Shown here piece by piece: positions 33,686 through 34,463 of a stretch of DNA of 34,463 bases. The notes under the pieces were generated by a model. It was not told the DNA's origin, did not search any database, and worked only from the letters and a program-made list of their open reading frames with translations. Source of the stretch: Formivibrio sp. (lineage in GTDB: Bacteria; Pseudomonadota; Gammaproteobacteria; Burkholderiales; Chitinibacteraceae); contig JARLJJ010000127.1 of the NCBI GenBank assembly GCA_031291275.1, positions 1 through 34,463 of the forward strand. Reading direction: 5' to 3'. The stretch's first letter is position 1. Every line of letters begins with the position of its first letter. A program made the translations under genes and the position numbers.

Positions 33686-33727
33686 ATTTCACTATTTCAC
33701 CATTTCACCTTGACCGGTGAATTTCAC
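33686..33727. repeat. Tandem ATTTCAC octamer repeats
   Basis: ATTTCAC at 33686-33692, 33694-33700 and 33702-33708 with an 8-bp period, and a fourth copy at 33721-33727. They lie between the two copies of the 50-bp composite repeat. They could be short iterons, operator half-sites or slippage products. Confidence 0.7.
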
Positions 33728-33818
33728 TTACCCAGAAACGCACCCGCTGTAAAATTGCCGCGCTGCGCAATGCCCCGTGTGTTTGTGGAGCCAGGAGGGA
33801 CCCATTGAAAATAATCAC
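33705..33818 (-). CDS. Possible 37-aa small protein with IFNGS...ALR motif
   Basis: GTG 33818 to TGA 33705, preceded by an excellent ribosome site (CGGAGGAAAACCCT). The peptide reads MIIFNGSLLAPQTHGALRSA and then a basic/aromatic tail (LQRVRFWVSEIHRSR). It shares I-F-N-G-S-x-L-x6-A-L-R with the 25-codon frame at 33602-33679. The frame is also open upstream, without an ATG, to just inside the end of the 34449 gene. I do not recognise the family. Confidence 0.35.
   Translation of the reverse strand: MIIFNGSLLAPQTHGALRSAAILQRVRFWVSEIHRSR
33764..33813. repeat. Composite direct repeat, copy A
   Basis: TGCGCAATGCC (33764-33774), 22 variable bases, then GGGACCCATTGAAAATA (33797-33813). It pairs with the copy at 33619-33668. 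Possible roles are recombination site, operator, or conserved coding blocks of duplicated small ORFs. Confidence 0.85.
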
Positions 33819-33915
33819 AGGGTTTTCCTCCGTCGCTTCGCCGCAGCCATCGTGCTCTACAACGCCCTGTCCAAAACTGATGGCCCGACGAAGTAGCGCA
33901 GCGTACAGACACAGC

Positions 33916-34449
33916 TCAATAAAACTCTAGCCGATCATTCGGCAATCCATATGCCCGTACCAGATCACGCAAGGGAGGAACAAACGTTCTGCCTTGTTCG
34001 ATAAGGTGTCGGTGAAGCATGGCCCGGCCATCTGCATCGCATCCTAAAAAATCAGCAATCTGATCGACTACTTGCTGCCAAAATTTCAGCTCATCATCCG
34101 TCAAAATATCCGCGCCATATTGATCCTGCGCAGCACCTGAACGCGGCGCATTCAGACCCGAACCATCAAAAAAAGGTCGGGGACAGTCGGGGAGTCGATG
34201 ACTTGTATATAAATCAATAGGTTGCGAGTGTTTTTCTGTCGGGGAGACAGTCGGGGACGGTCGGGGAGGTCGGGGACTTGCAACCCCCTCGCGGGGGCTG
34301 CTTTCTGTTGGTAAGTTATTGATCCAATTTAATAAAGTATTAGATTGGCTATTCATCCTCGCCCCCGAATACTTCAGCAGTGACGTGGAAATATCGCTCG
34401 TTTTGACTCTCGGTTTTGATCTGTTTTTGCACGGGAATATTCTTACCAT
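33916..34449 (-). CDS. Unrecognised protein with Pro-rich repeats and helical C-terminus, probably from a mobile element
   Basis: No known family recognised. From ATG 34449 it is 177 aa. A basic N-terminus is followed by a low-complexity Pro/Arg/Ser linker (EGVASPRPPRPSPTVSP) and a compact C-terminal part (LTDDELKFWQQVVDQIADFLGCDADGRAML...LRDLVRAYGLP), which looks helical. The ATG overlaps a TGA of an upstream frame (TGATG), suggesting an upstream co-translated gene cut by the window edge. ATG 34356 after GGGGGCGAGG is an alternative start. The linker is encoded by six TCGGGGA repeats. It reads toward the small ORFs and the terminator at 33361. A replication or phage-type accessory protein is conceivable; I cannot show it. 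Confidence 0.6.
   Translation of the reverse strand: MVRIFPCKNRSKPRVKTSDISTSLLKYSGARMNSQSNTLLNWINNLPTESSPREGVASPRPPRPSPTVSPTEKHSQPIDLYTSHRLPDCPRPFFDGSGLNAPRSGAAQDQYGADILTDDELKFWQQVVDQIADFLGCDADGRAMLHRHLIEQGRTFVPPLRDLVRAYGLPNDRLEFY
34177..34276. repeat. Six TCGGGGA repeats inside the Pro-rich coding region
   Basis: TCGGGGA starts at 34177, 34187, 34239, 34251, 34261 and 34270, with spacings of 10, 52, 12, 10 and 9 bp. On the coding strand they give TCCCCGA and encode part of the Pro/Arg/Ser-rich linker. Near-helical spacing resembles iterons, but repeat expansion in a low-complexity linker is also possible. Confidence 0.75.
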
Positions 34450-34463
34450 CACCCCGTTTTAGG

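Noticed and set aside
33724..33912. 62-codon minus-strand frame in the right-end region
   Set aside because: Shifted frame over the better-supported small ORF at 33705-33818, and without a good ribosome site.
34284..34297. CCCCC-tcgc-GGGGG hairpin
   Set aside because: Lies inside the open frame of the Pro-rich gene with no U-tract; explained by the Pro/Arg codon run.

Overview
The window looks like a chromosomal segment of a betaproteobacterium (Burkholderiales or Neisseriales grade; genus not determinable). The reasons are the order DUF4124 protein - ntrB - ntrC, a short H-NS of the betaproteobacterial type, argB next to a pyrimidine-5'-nucleotidase-like HAD gene, and dense, moderately GC-rich coding. 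I found no rRNA, tRNA or CRISPR array.

Bases 1-20738 are almost entirely devoted to six-carbon sugar diacids (aldarates). On the minus strand, from right to left: gudP (MFS importer), two tandem glucarate dehydratase genes, garK and garD; a DUF441 membrane protein; a large triple-PAS histidine kinase; a DapA-family aldolase/dehydratase with garR; cdaR; then, after a plus-strand FadR-type GntR regulator, an operon with an acid-sugar dehydratase of the enolase superfamily and a Dpp/Opp-type ABC importer (binding protein, two permeases, first ATPase cut by the window edge). The core pathway is galactarate or glucarate -> 5-keto-4-deoxyglucarate (GarD, GudD) -> probably pyruvate + tartronate semialdehyde (DapA-like enzyme standing in for GarL) -> glycerate (GarR) -> phosphoglycerate (GarK). 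Putative GntR operators (TNGTNNNACNA type) lie at the promoter of the ABC operon, in the regulator's leader and directly before gudP. This suggests one regulon joining both import systems.

Bases 21066-29191 are mostly housekeeping: a HAD nucleotidase and a CBS protein, argB, a tolC-like outer-membrane channel, an H-NS gene with a very clear terminator, a UvrD-type helicase, and a degenerate receiver-TPR protein whose phospho-acceptor aspartate is replaced by glutamate.

Bases 29229-33305 hold ntrC, ntrB, a DUF4124 protein, a SelT/W/H-type Rdx protein and a YihX-like HAD phosphatase. Upstream of ntrB there is a good sigma-54 -24/-12 element with NtrC-type dyads about 65-80 bp further upstream, implying nitrogen-responsive autoregulation.

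The right end (about 33390-34463) is different in character: an unrecognised Pro-rich protein gene with embedded TCGGGGA repeats, two tiny ORFs sharing an IFNGS...ALR motif encoded within a duplicated 50-bp composite repeat, and a tandem ATTTCAC octamer array. It probably belongs to a mobile or phage-like element that continues beyond the window, and it is the least explained part of the sequence.
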